Source: Actinomycetes bacterium (GTDB taxonomy: Bacteria; Actinomycetota; Actinomycetes; Mycobacteriales; Mycobacteriaceae). From it: a DNA stretch of 19,687 bases. The translations under genes and the position numbers were made by a program. Positions within the stretch are counted from its first letter, which is position 1, and every line of letters starts with the position of its first letter. Shown here one piece after another: positions 1-6,810 of the stretch. The notes beneath the pieces were generated by a model, which was given only the letters and a program-made list of their open reading frames with translations, did not search any database and was not told where the DNA came from. The DNA lies in contig JAEYMI010000102.1 in assembly GCA_023461275.1 (NCBI GenBank), positions 1-19,687 on the forward strand, written 5' to 3'.

Positions 1-134
1 TTGCTGACGATGCGATCGTTCCGGACAATCCCGGACGTCTTGATCTGGGCTACACCACCGAAGTGCTCTACGCCATCTGGAATCTCAAACAGCAACGCGA
101 GCAACAGGACACCGCGCAAGCAGTAGCCGCCTGA
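1..134 (+). CDS. C-terminal end of an unidentified protein (partial)
   Basis: An open frame enters from the window's left edge and ends at TGA 132-134. About 43 residues are visible. They begin ADDAIVPDNPGRLDLG, continue with a short hydrophobic and aromatic stretch (YTTEVLYAIWNL), and end in a Gln/Glu-rich, Ala-rich tail (KQQREQQD then AQAVAA). I do not recognise the family, and too little is visible to assign a function. The frame is judged coding because it is open to the edge, has actinobacterial codon use, and stops inside a strong palindrome placed exactly where a terminator between convergent genes is expected. It converges with kdc, with 35 bp between the two stop codons. Confidence 0.6.
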   Translation, partial: ADDAIVPDNPGRLDLGYTTEVLYAIWNLKQQREQQDTAQAVAA

Positions 135-156
135 GTGCTCCGCGGAGCACTCAGGC
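129..156. terminator. 28-bp perfect palindrome, probable bidirectional terminator
   Basis: The arms GCCTGAGTGCTCCG and CGGAGCACTCAGGC are perfect reverse complements with no spacer, so either transcript could form a long hairpin with a tight loop. It lies between two convergent genes and contains the plus-strand gene's TGA stop (132-134). The kdc stop is 13 bp past its other end. Neither side has a T-tract, so it would be the U-less kind of terminator common in actinobacteria. The terminator role is inferred; the palindrome itself is seen. Confidence 0.7.
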
Positions 157-169
157 AGCTACCGACCCT

Positions 170-1855
170 TCAGATTTTCTGTGCCGCGTTGGCCTTGGCG
201 GCCGACCGGGCGACCTCGGACAACAGGGGCGGTACATCCATGGTCGGGACCACGGCCTCGATGAACGTCATCCGGTCCGGATCGGCGACCGCAGCGGCGA
301 ACGCGACGTCGAGCTCACGCGGCGTCGACGCCCGGAAGGTCTGTGCGCCAGCAACTCCCAGAGCTGCCGGGGCGATTTGCCAGTCCCAGGCGGCGATGTC
401 GTTGTATATTGCGGTCTCGCCGTGGATGGCGCGTTCGACGGTGTAGCCGTTGTTGTTCACCACCACGACAACAGGATTGACGTTCTCGCGAGCGAATGTG
501 CCCAGTTCTTGCATGGTGAGTTGGGCGGCACCGTCACCGATCAGCAGCACCGCGCGTCGGCCGGGGGCGGCGAGGGACGCGCCGAGCGCTGCCGGCAGGG
601 TGTAGCCGATTGAGGCCCACAGCGGTTGCCCGATGAAGGTCACCCCGGTCGGGAGGCGCCGCGCCGCCATGCCGTAGAACGACGTGCCCTGGTCGGCCAG
701 CACCACGTTGCCGGGTGTCAGACCCTCGGACAGCTTGTCCCACAAAGCTTCTTGCGACAGCGGAGCATCGTCGTAGGTGGTGTGGGTGGGCCGTGCTGCG
801 TCGGTCTTGGCGGCATACGCCGACGCGACATCGCGGTCTGACAGGATCGTCGTCAACGCGCCGAGCGCGTCACGCATATCCAGTGGCGCCAACCGGGTGG
901 TGCCGACCCATGCTTCGTGTGCGCCCAGAGTGATGGTGCGCGATGGGTCGATTTGCTGGGTGAAGAAGCCGCTGACCAGGTCCGTGAACTGCACCCCGGC
1001 CTTGATCAGGACCGGCGCGTCCTCCACGGCGGTGCGGACCGATTCTTCGCTGGCCGCTCCCGCGTAGATGCCGAGGAAGTTCGGGCAGCTCTCGTCGAGC
1101 ATGCTCTTACCCCACATGAGCGTCGCGTAGGGGACGTTGCCGCGGGTGACGAGGTCATCCAGCGCGTCGACGGCACCGAGGCGCTGCACCATCAGGTCGG
1201 CGAGAACGGTCACCTGCTTGTCGTCGATGAGCGCGGTTGCCATCTCGGTGAACACCGACAGCGCCAGTGGGCTCGTCGCGCTCCGGATCCGTGAAAGCGG
1301 CGCCGACGGCGGGTCGGCAGGGAACCGGGCGACATCGGTCGACAGGAGGAGATAGCCGGGTAGCTTCTGCTGGTGAACCTCCAATAGCACCCGATCGATC
1401 TCCATGGTGGCCGTGGCCGGGTCGAGATCTGCTTGTGCGCAGGTGAATTCGCTTGCCACGCGCAGGAAGTGACCGAAGTCGCCGTCGCCGAGGGAGTGGT
1501 GCAGGGCCTGATGCGCGGCTTGGGAATCCTTCGGCGGAGCACCCACGATGTGCACCACGGGTACATGCTCGGCGTAGCTGCCGGCGATGGCGTTGGCAGC
1601 AGAGAGTTCGCCGACGCCGAAGGTGGTCACCAGAGCGGCCATTCCCCGTAGCCGTCCGTAGCCGTCGGCGGCGTAGCCGGCGTTGAGCTCGTTGGCATTT
1701 CCGACCCACCGCAACGAATCGTGTGCCACGACGTGATCGAGGAACTCCAGATTGAAGTCGCCGGGCACTCCGAACACCTCGGTGACACCGAGTTCGGCGA
1801 GCCGGTCCAGGAGGTAGTCGCCCACTGTGTAGTCGCCAACCGTGTAGTCGTTCAT
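170..1855 (-). CDS. kdc: Thiamine-diphosphate-dependent alpha-keto-acid decarboxylase
   Basis: This cytosolic enzyme of the pyruvate/indolepyruvate decarboxylase family removes CO2 from 2-oxo acids (branched-chain or aromatic) to give aldehydes. Numbering from the ATG at 1861, the conserved features are the cofactor-activating glutamate in NANELNAGY (Glu58), the paired active-site histidines in HHSLGDGDF (121-122), and the ThDP/Mg motif from GDG (442-444) to NNNGYTVE (469 on). The three-domain length of about 561-563 residues is normal, and it resembles M. tuberculosis Kdc throughout. Two ATGs compete: 1861, and 1855 two codons later. The purine-rich AAAAGAGA abuts the first but lies 6 nt from the second, so 1855 is preferred. 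The N-terminus carries a tandem DYTVG duplication. A 9-bp inverted repeat lies directly upstream. No partner gene is adjacent. Confidence 0.93.
   Translation of the reverse strand: MNDYTVGDYTVGDYLLDRLAELGVTEVFGVPGDFNLEFLDHVVAHDSLRWVGNANELNAGYAADGYGRLRGMAALVTTFGVGELSAANAIAGSYAEHVPVVHIVGAPPKDSQAAHQALHHSLGDGDFGHFLRVASEFTCAQADLDPATATMEIDRVLLEVHQQKLPGYLLLSTDVARFPADPPSAPLSRIRSATSPLALSVFTEMATALIDDKQVTVLADLMVQRLGAVDALDDLVTRGNVPYATLMWGKSMLDESCPNFLGIYAGAASEESVRTAVEDAPVLIKAGVQFTDLVSGFFTQQIDPSRTITLGAHEAWVGTTRLAPLDMRDALGALTTILSDRDVASAYAAKTDAARPTHTTYDDAPLSQEALWDKLSEGLTPGNVVLADQGTSFYGMAARRLPTGVTFIGQPLWASIGYTLPAALGASLAAPGRRAVLLIGDGAAQLTMQELGTFARENVNPVVVVVNNNGYTVERAIHGETAIYNDIAAWDWQIAPAALGVAGAQTFRASTPRELDVAFAAAVADPDRMTFIEAVVPTMDVPPLLSEVARSAAKANAAQKI
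1814..1849 (-). repeat. 15-bp tandem duplication inside the kdc N-terminus
   Basis: Read on the minus strand, two 15-bp units (GACTACACGGTTGGC, then GACTACACAGTGGGC) are followed by a third partial GACTAC. They encode DYTVG-DYTVG-DY. The units differ at two positions, both silent third positions (ACG/ACA and GTT/GTG). Kdc proteins I recall carry one copy of the VGDYLLDRL segment, so one unit looks like an added N-terminal repeat. Confidence 0.8.
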
Positions 1856-1870
1856 GGCCATTCTCTTTTC

Positions 1871-1908
1871 ACTGATGAGATTGAGGTCGAAACCCTGTCC
1901 TCATCAGT
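1871..1908 (-). promoter_or_regulatory. 9-bp inverted repeat upstream of kdc, candidate operator or leader hairpin
   Basis: ACTGATGAG (1871-1879) and CTCATCAGT (1900-1908) are perfect reverse complements separated by 20 bp. The repeat ends about 10 bp before the first possible kdc ATG. Half-site centres are 29 bp apart, close to three helical turns, which would suit a dimeric regulator. An RNA hairpin in the leader that affects initiation is the alternative. No regulator is known from this window. The rest of the 1862-1993 gap holds the tRNA hairpin at 1970-1985 and no clear -10/-35 pair. Confidence 0.45.
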
Positions 1909-1969
1909 TCACCAGCGGTGGCCTGACCTTTGAGTCCGCTAATCGGTGGAGACACCGGTTGATAGCCGT

Positions 1970-1985
1970 TCCCCCGATTGGGGGA
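1970..1985 (-). terminator. Possible tRNA terminator hairpin
   Basis: TCCCCC-GATT-GGGGGA forms a 6-bp, nearly all-GC stem with a 4-nt loop. It starts 8 bp beyond the encoded CCA end of the minus-strand tRNA. No T-tract follows. Position and stem strength suggest tRNA transcript termination, but the hairpin is short. Confidence 0.4.
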
Positions 1986-1993
1986 CAGTGATG

Positions 1994-2070
1994 TGGTGCC
2001 CCCAGTCGGACTCGAACCGACACTTGGCGGATTTTAAGTCCGCTGCCTCTGCCAATTGGGCTATGGGGGC
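1994..2070 (-). tRNA. tRNA with anticodon UAA (tRNA-Leu by anticodon), class I fold
   Basis: The minus strand folds into a complete cloverleaf of 77 nt including an encoded CCA. The acceptor stem is GCCCCCA with TGGGGGC, discriminator A, then CCA. The D-arm has stem GCC/GGC, and the anticodon stem GCGGA/TCCGC encloses the loop CTTAAAA, so positions 34-36 read UAA. The variable loop is only 5 nt (CAAGT). The T-arm is GTCGG-TTCGAGT-CCGAC. The anticodon would read UUA codons (leucine). However, leucine tRNAs normally have a long variable arm (class II), and this one is class I with a body reminiscent of lysine tRNAs. The gene call is secure; the isotype is less so. It sits 24 bp downstream of the plc stop on the same strand. 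Confidence 0.9.
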
Positions 2071-2094
2071 GTGCCGATCAGCATGCCATGCGGC

Positions 2095-3639
2095 TCAGAC
2101 GATGCCGCTGGGAGCCCGTCGGGTACCGGGTTGCTGGACCGGCATACGGTTCGGCGGCACCGGGTACGGCCGGCCGCGGCCGAGGGTGCCGGCGGCGATG
2201 TTGGGTCCGCAGCCGATCAGCGCGTTCTGCGCGGCGGGATTCGGGTCGCCGAGCTTCGGCTTCGCCGCATTGGGTCGGTGGGCAAAGTCGAAAGTGGATG
2301 TCATGTCCGACACCGTCTTTCGGCGCCACGCCGTCAGGTTGGGGACGTCGACGCCGAAGCGTCGCTCGATCAGTCGTAGCTGCGAGGTGTGATCGAAGGT
2401 CTCCGACGCCACGAGGCCGCCGCGGCTGTAGGGCGAGATCACGAAACACGGCACTCGGTAACCGAGCCCGATCGGTCCCATCTCACCCTTGGCCGGGGCG
2501 ACGCCGGGGTTGCTGGCCGGTGCGGTGATGTATTCGCCGGGCGTCCCGGGTGGGGCCGTCGGGGGAGTGACGTGATCGAAGAAGCCACCGTTCTCGTCGT
2601 AACTGATGATCAGCGCGGTCTTCTCCCACACCGCAGGATTCGACGTCAGGATCTCGAGTAACTGCACGATGCCGACGGCACCGAGCGCTGCGGGCAGCGC
2701 CGGATGCTCACAGTTGAACGCCGACGGGATCACCCAGGAGACGGCGGGCAACCGGTTCGCTGCGACGTCGGCGGCGAAGTCGTTCGGATACGTCGGTGCC
2801 AGTCCGCGTCTGGCCAGCTCGGAATTGGGGTTCTGCGCCTGCTTGAAGCAGCCCAGCATGCCGTCGAGCACCACCGACGACACCGGGCCGAGGTCCTTGT
2901 TGTTGTAGATCTTCCAGCTCACCCCGGCGTCGCGCAGATTCTCCGGCATGGTCCGCCATGTGTAGACGAATTTCGGTATCAGCGTTGGGGTTTCGAGCAG
3001 TGGGCCGCCATGGGTGCCGGTCGGGTCGATGCTCGCGCTCATCCAATACAACCGGTTGGGATCGGTGGGTCCCAGTACTGAACAGTGGTAGTTGTCGCAC
3101 AACGTGAACGCCTCGGCCAGCGAACGGTGGACGGGGATGTCCTCGCGCTCGTAGTAGCCCATCAGTGCCGGCGCATTCGCCGGGCCCACCGAGTCGATCG
3201 ACATCGGAAGCCAGTCGTCGTTGCGGCCGCCGTGCCACGCCCGGTGCAGGCCGGCCCAGGAGTGATCGGGATCGTTGATGCACTCACCGTCGAGGTTGGC
3301 GTCGATCCGGCTGTCGAGACGGAACGGCATCGTGTAACCGGTGGGTGTCGGACCCTTGCCGGGAGCCCAGCCGTGCTGCTTCCACAAAGTCGAGGCTTCG
3401 CCAAAACCCCTTACGCCAGAATAGGTTCCGAAGTAATGGTCAAAGCTGCGGTTCTCTTGCATGAACAACACGAAGTGCTCGATGTCGTTCAACGACCCGG
3501 TGCCGGCCGGGTCGGCCGAGGCATATGCGCGGTCGATGATCGGCCCGGCCCAGTTCGCCACCAGCGCCGCGCCACCGGCAGCCGAGAGGCGGGTGAGGAA
3601 ATCTCGGCGGGACCAGCCGTCGAATGGGCTTGTGGGCAC
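2095..3639 (-). CDS. Tat-exported phospholipase C (phosphoesterase family, PlcA-D type)
   Basis: This protein is predicted to hydrolyse phospholipids such as phosphatidylcholine outside the cell membrane. It is 514 residues long, as usual for mycobacterial PlcA-D. The N-terminus has a twin-arginine signal (SRRDFLTRL, Arg11-Arg12, then an Ala/Gly-rich hydrophobic segment to about residue 41). The conserved IEHFVLFMQENRSFDHYFGT block follows at 53-72, with DGECINDPDHSW, YHCSVLGPTDPNRLYW and SYDENGGFFDHVTPP (346-360) further on. These are the metal and active-site regions of the phosphoesterase (PF04185) family. The start is GTG 3637-3639, with the purine-rich GAGGAG 5 nt upstream. It is divergent from the MMPL gene across 116 bp and followed by the tRNA 24 bp downstream. 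Leu327 is encoded by TTA, a rare codon here. Which of plcA-D it corresponds to cannot be told. Confidence 0.92.
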   Translation of the reverse strand: MPTSPFDGWSRRDFLTRLSAAGGAALVANWAGPIIDRAYASADPAGTGSLNDIEHFVLFMQENRSFDHYFGTYSGVRGFGEASTLWKQHGWAPGKGPTPTGYTMPFRLDSRIDANLDGECINDPDHSWAGLHRAWHGGRNDDWLPMSIDSVGPANAPALMGYYEREDIPVHRSLAEAFTLCDNYHCSVLGPTDPNRLYWMSASIDPTGTHGGPLLETPTLIPKFVYTWRTMPENLRDAGVSWKIYNNKDLGPVSSVVLDGMLGCFKQAQNPNSELARRGLAPTYPNDFAADVAANRLPAVSWVIPSAFNCEHPALPAALGAVGIVQLLEILTSNPAVWEKTALIISYDENGGFFDHVTPPTAPPGTPGEYITAPASNPGVAPAKGEMGPIGLGYRVPCFVISPYSRGGLVASETFDHTSQLRLIERRFGVDVPNLTAWRRKTVSDMTSTFDFAHRPNAAKPKLGDPNPAAQNALIGCGPNIAAGTLGRGRPYPVPPNRMPVQQPGTRRAPSGIV

Positions 3640-3687
3640 ACCATCTCCTCATACGTGACACGTGGCAACCGACACAGGACCGATGCG

Positions 3688-3693
3688 ACTATA
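3688..3693 (-). promoter_or_regulatory. Candidate -10 element for the phospholipase C gene
   Basis: The minus strand reads TATAGT here, a good TAnnnT hexamer, about 48 bp upstream of the GTG start and its GAGGAG ribosome site. No convincing -35 lies 16-18 bp upstream, which is common for actinobacterial promoters. It falls in the 116-bp gap shared with the divergent MMPL gene. The gap also holds the palindrome CACGTG (3659-3664), which may be chance. Confidence 0.35.
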
Positions 3694-3755
3694 GGCGGAT
3701 TCAGCGGCGGGCGCGTCGGTATGGTCGACTGTTCAAGGGAATCAGGGAGGCGTTC

Positions 3756-6026
3756 ATGTTCGGGGGAATCACGAAACGCATCATCGCGGCGCCCAGGCGC
3801 GTTCTCGTCGGCGCCTTCATTCTTCTTGTTCTCTGCGGGGTGTACGGGGCGGGTGCGGCGTCGCATCTGCTGTCCGGCGGCTACGAGGACCCGAATGCCG
3901 AGTCGACGCTGGCCGTCAAGCGACTCGACAGCGAGTTCGGCCAGGGTGGCCTGCAGATCTTCGTCAAACTCGACGCCCCACCCGGTACCGACGTGCGCAC
4001 CGATCAGCGGGTCGCCGCTGTCGGGCGTGGTGTGGTCGACGAGCTCTCACGCCTGGACTACGTCCGACACCCGATCCTGTCGGTGTGGACCGATCCGTCG
4101 TCGGCACAGACACTCGTCAGCCGGGACAAGACGTCGACGATGATCGTGGCCACCCTGGAAGGCGGCGATTCGCAGGCACCGGCCCGCGCGAAGGCCGTCG
4201 ACGAGATGTTCACCGGCCAACGTGACGGCATCGAACTGCGCGTCGGCGGACAGGCCATGGTCTACCTGCAGTCCAATCAGCAAACCTCGCGCGACCTCGC
4301 GATCGCCGAGGGCATCGCGATCCCGATCAGCTTCGTCGTACTCGTCGTCATCTTCGGTGGGCTGGTGGCCGCGGCCCTGCCCGTCCTGATCGGCGTCATC
4401 TCCATCATCGGGACGTTCGCGTTGCTCCGGCTGATCGCCGAGTTCACCGACGTCTCGATCTTCGCGCTCAACCTGACGACGGCGCTGGGACTCGCGCTGG
4501 CCATCGACTACACCCTGCTGTTGGTGACGCGATACCGCGAGGAACTCGCCGCCGGTCGTGCGGTCGACGAAGCCGTGGTCGCGACCATGTCATCGGCGGG
4601 ACGGACCGTGGCCTTCTCGGCGGTGACCGTCGGATTGTCGCTGGCGGCGCTCGCGGTGTTCCCGATGTATTTCTTGCGGTCGTTCGCCTACGCCGGGGTC
4701 GGCGTGGTGGCCGTCGCGGCGATCGCCGCACTGATCGTCACGCCGGCATTGCTGACGCTGCTCGGCACGCGGATCGACGCCCTCGACGTCCGGCGGCCGA
4801 TCCGACGACGACTCGGGTTGTCCGAACCACGCGTGCCCGAGCCCGAGCAGACGCTCTGGTACCGGCTCGCGCAGTGGGTGTTTCGGCATGCCGTCGCGGT
4901 CGGCGTGGGTCTGGTGGCGTTGTTGCTCGTGCTCGGAGCGCCGTTCCTGTCGATCAAGTTCGGATTCCCCGACGACCGGGTGTTGCCCGCGAGTGCCAGT
5001 GCACACCAGCTCCAGCAGGAGGTCCGCGAGCAGTACGAACACAACGCTGCCGCGAGTATCACCGCCATCGTCGACGGTGCCGACGACGCACCGGCATTGG
5101 CGCGCTACACCGCCGAACTGTCCAAGGTCGACGGCATCACCGGCGTGCGATCGACGCTCCGGGGCAACGCCGCGATCGTCAACATCGCCACCGATACCGA
5201 ACCGATGACCGACGCCGGCGGTGACCAGCTGCGAGCTTTGCGTGCGGTACCGGTCCCGGCGGGCATGAGTGCGGCGTTCGCCGGGTTGTCGGCCAGCAAC
5301 GTCGACACCGTCGCCTCCATCTACGCCCACCTGCCATGGGTGCTCGCGATCATCGCGATCGCGACGTTCATCCTGCTGTTCCTGTTCACCGGCAGCGTGG
5401 TGATGCCACTCAAAGCGCTGGTGCTCAACGTCATCTCGCTGTCGGCGACCTTCGGTGCGATGGTCTGGTTCTTCCAGGAAGGTCACCTCGGCGGTCTGGG
5501 TACCACCGCCACCGGTTTCCTGGTCGCGACCATGCCGGTGCTGATGTTCTGCATCGCCTTCGGCTTGTCGATGGACTATGAGGTGTTTCTGCTCGGTCGG
5601 ATTCGTGAGGAATGGTTGGCGTCGAATCAGACCCGTGCCGACAACGAACGCGCCGTGGCGGTAGGGCTGGCCAGGACCGGTCGGGTGATCACCGCGGCCG
5701 CGTTGCTGATGAGCATCGTGTTCGCCGGTATCGCAGCCTCGCAGGTCTCGTTCATGCGTATGTTCGGCGTCGGTCTGGCGCTGGCTGTCGTGATGGATGC
5801 GACGGTGATACGTATGCTTCTTGTACCGGCCTTCATGAAGGTGGCCGGTCGAGCAAACTGGTGGGCGCCACGTCCACTACGTGCGCTACATGATCGTGTC
5901 GGGATGTCCGAGGGACCCAGTGTCCCTGATGTATCGAGCAGCAGTAGTGCGCATGCATCGTCGGACGCAGGAGTACAACGTGACAATCCGGACCAAACGG
6001 GCGAGGTCACCGCGCGGATCCGGTGA
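3756..6026 (+). CDS. MMPL family RND-type membrane transporter
   Basis: This 756-residue inner-membrane transporter is of the proton-driven MmpL/RND superfamily, whose members export lipids or other hydrophobic molecules. It has the duplicated RND plan. Each half has one transmembrane helix (about 15-35 and 378-400), an extracytoplasmic loop (about 36-180 and 401-525), then a five-helix bundle. Each bundle carries the Asp-Tyr pair expected in proton relay (Asp251-Tyr252 in LALAIDYTLLL; Asp607-Tyr608 in GLSMDYEVFLL). The C-terminal tail (about 705-756) is Ser-rich and hydrophilic. The start is ATG 3756 with GGGAGG 5 nt upstream; the frame stays open further upstream but lacks a better site. 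It is divergent from plc, and its last 47 bp overlap the TetR gene, which may control it. The substrate is unknown. Confidence 0.92.
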   Translation: MFGGITKRIIAAPRRVLVGAFILLVLCGVYGAGAASHLLSGGYEDPNAESTLAVKRLDSEFGQGGLQIFVKLDAPPGTDVRTDQRVAAVGRGVVDELSRLDYVRHPILSVWTDPSSAQTLVSRDKTSTMIVATLEGGDSQAPARAKAVDEMFTGQRDGIELRVGGQAMVYLQSNQQTSRDLAIAEGIAIPISFVVLVVIFGGLVAAALPVLIGVISIIGTFALLRLIAEFTDVSIFALNLTTALGLALAIDYTLLLVTRYREELAAGRAVDEAVVATMSSAGRTVAFSAVTVGLSLAALAVFPMYFLRSFAYAGVGVVAVAAIAALIVTPALLTLLGTRIDALDVRRPIRRRLGLSEPRVPEPEQTLWYRLAQWVFRHAVAVGVGLVALLLVLGAPFLSIKFGFPDDRVLPASASAHQLQQEVREQYEHNAAASITAIVDGADDAPALARYTAELSKVDGITGVRSTLRGNAAIVNIATDTEPMTDAGGDQLRALRAVPVPAGMSAAFAGLSASNVDTVASIYAHLPWVLAIIAIATFILLFLFTGSVVMPLKALVLNVISLSATFGAMVWFFQEGHLGGLGTTATGFLVATMPVLMFCIAFGLSMDYEVFLLGRIREEWLASNQTRADNERAVAVGLARTGRVITAAALLMSIVFAGIAASQVSFMRMFGVGLALAVVMDATVIRMLLVPAFMKVAGRANWWAPRPLRALHDRVGMSEGPSVPDVSSSSSAHASSDAGVQRDNPDQTGEVTARIR

Positions 6027-6672
6027 TCTCCTCGCTGAAGAGATCATCGCCGCCGCGACGGCACTGATTCTCCGCGAGTCCGACCCGTCGGCGATCTCGA
6101 TCAGATCTGTGGCGGCCAAGGTCGGAGTGTCCCCGCCGGCCATCTATCTGCACTTCGCCGACAAGAACGAACTTCTCGACGCCGTGTGCGCCCGCTATTT
6201 CGAGCGGCTCGACGACGCGTTGGCGCCGGCCGAGGAGTGCAGCGAGGACGCCCTCGAATCCTTCCTCGTGGCGGGCAAGGCCTACGTGAACTTCGCGTTG
6301 ACCAGTCCGGTGCTCTACAGAATGGCGTTCTCGAATGTCGGCAACAACGGCACCTGGTCGCGTGTGGACCGGGTTCTCGCCTCGTCGGCTTTCGTCAGGT
6401 TCAACCGGATGGTCCAGAAACTTGCTGGTGAAGGCTACTTTGTGGGCGATGAGGCGGCGCTGGCGCAGCTGACGATGGAACTGTGGACCACCGTTCACGG
6501 CGTGGCGCACCTGATGGTCAGCAAACCCGGCCTGCCATGGGGTGACGACGCGGACTTCGTCGAGAACGTCTTGCGCGCGGGGTGCATCGGGTTCGCCGCC
6601 AGCGCGAGCGTCGGAACCCGGGCGTCGATGCCGGAGATCCGTGCCTGGTTGGAGCGTTCGCGGTCGCAATGA
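5980..6672 (+). CDS. TetR/AcrR family transcriptional regulator
   Basis: This is a 230-residue DNA-binding repressor-type protein. The N-terminal helix-turn-helix runs IRSVAAKVGVSPPAIYLHF followed by ADKNELLDAV (about residues 41-70). The C-terminal part has WTTVHGVAHLMV, typical of the WHG subgroup of TetR ligand domains. The start is taken as GTG 5980 because AGGAG (5969-5973) lies 6 nt upstream; the open frame continues to 5881, but that stretch lies inside the MMPL gene and lacks a ribosome site. The 47-bp overlap with the MMPL gene on the same strand implies co-transcription and perhaps translational coupling. The simplest inference is that it senses a ligand linked to the transporter. 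No operator for it was identified. Confidence 0.9.
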   Translation: MTIRTKRARSPRGSGDLLAEEIIAAATALILRESDPSAISIRSVAAKVGVSPPAIYLHFADKNELLDAVCARYFERLDDALAPAEECSEDALESFLVAGKAYVNFALTSPVLYRMAFSNVGNNGTWSRVDRVLASSAFVRFNRMVQKLAGEGYFVGDEAALAQLTMELWTTVHGVAHLMVSKPGLPWGDDADFVENVLRAGCIGFAASASVGTRASMPEIRAWLERSRSQ

Positions 6673-6705
6673 CCCCCGTTGCCGACGAACATGGTCAAGA
6701 AACGG

Positions 6706-6711
6706 TAAAGT
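6706..6711 (+). promoter_or_regulatory. Candidate -10 for the BI-1-like gene
   Basis: TAAAGT fits the TAnnnT pattern and lies in the 138-bp gap between the TetR stop and the BI-1-like start. A possible -35 (TTGCCG, 6679-6684) is 21 bp away, too far for a standard promoter. The leader would be about 90 nt. Nothing else clear is visible in this gap. Confidence 0.25.
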
Positions 6712-6810
6712 CGGAACTCGACGCGTTCGGGAAGCGTTGACCTGTCGAGAGTTCGACGTAATCGCCGATACCGACACCCAAGATTTCTGACGTTCACGAG
6801 AGGGGCGCAA

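Noticed and set aside
1994..2070. tRNA 3' end as an integration (att) site
   Set aside because: No integrase gene and no second copy of the tRNA 3' end was seen in the window.
3653..3664. Tandem ACGTG and the CACGTG palindrome between plc and the MMPL gene
   Set aside because: It is short, lies in the predicted leader of plc, and has no second copy elsewhere; chance is likely.
3624..3755. Longer N-terminus for the MMPL protein in the same open frame
   Set aside because: The extension is Arg-rich, lies in the divergent promoter gap, and has no ribosome site. ATG 3756 has GGGAGG at good spacing and gives the usual short N-terminus before helix 1.
5881..5979. Upstream ATG starts for the first TetR protein
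   Set aside because: They would add about 33 residues from inside the MMPL gene with no ribosome site. GTG 5980 has AGGAG at 6 nt.
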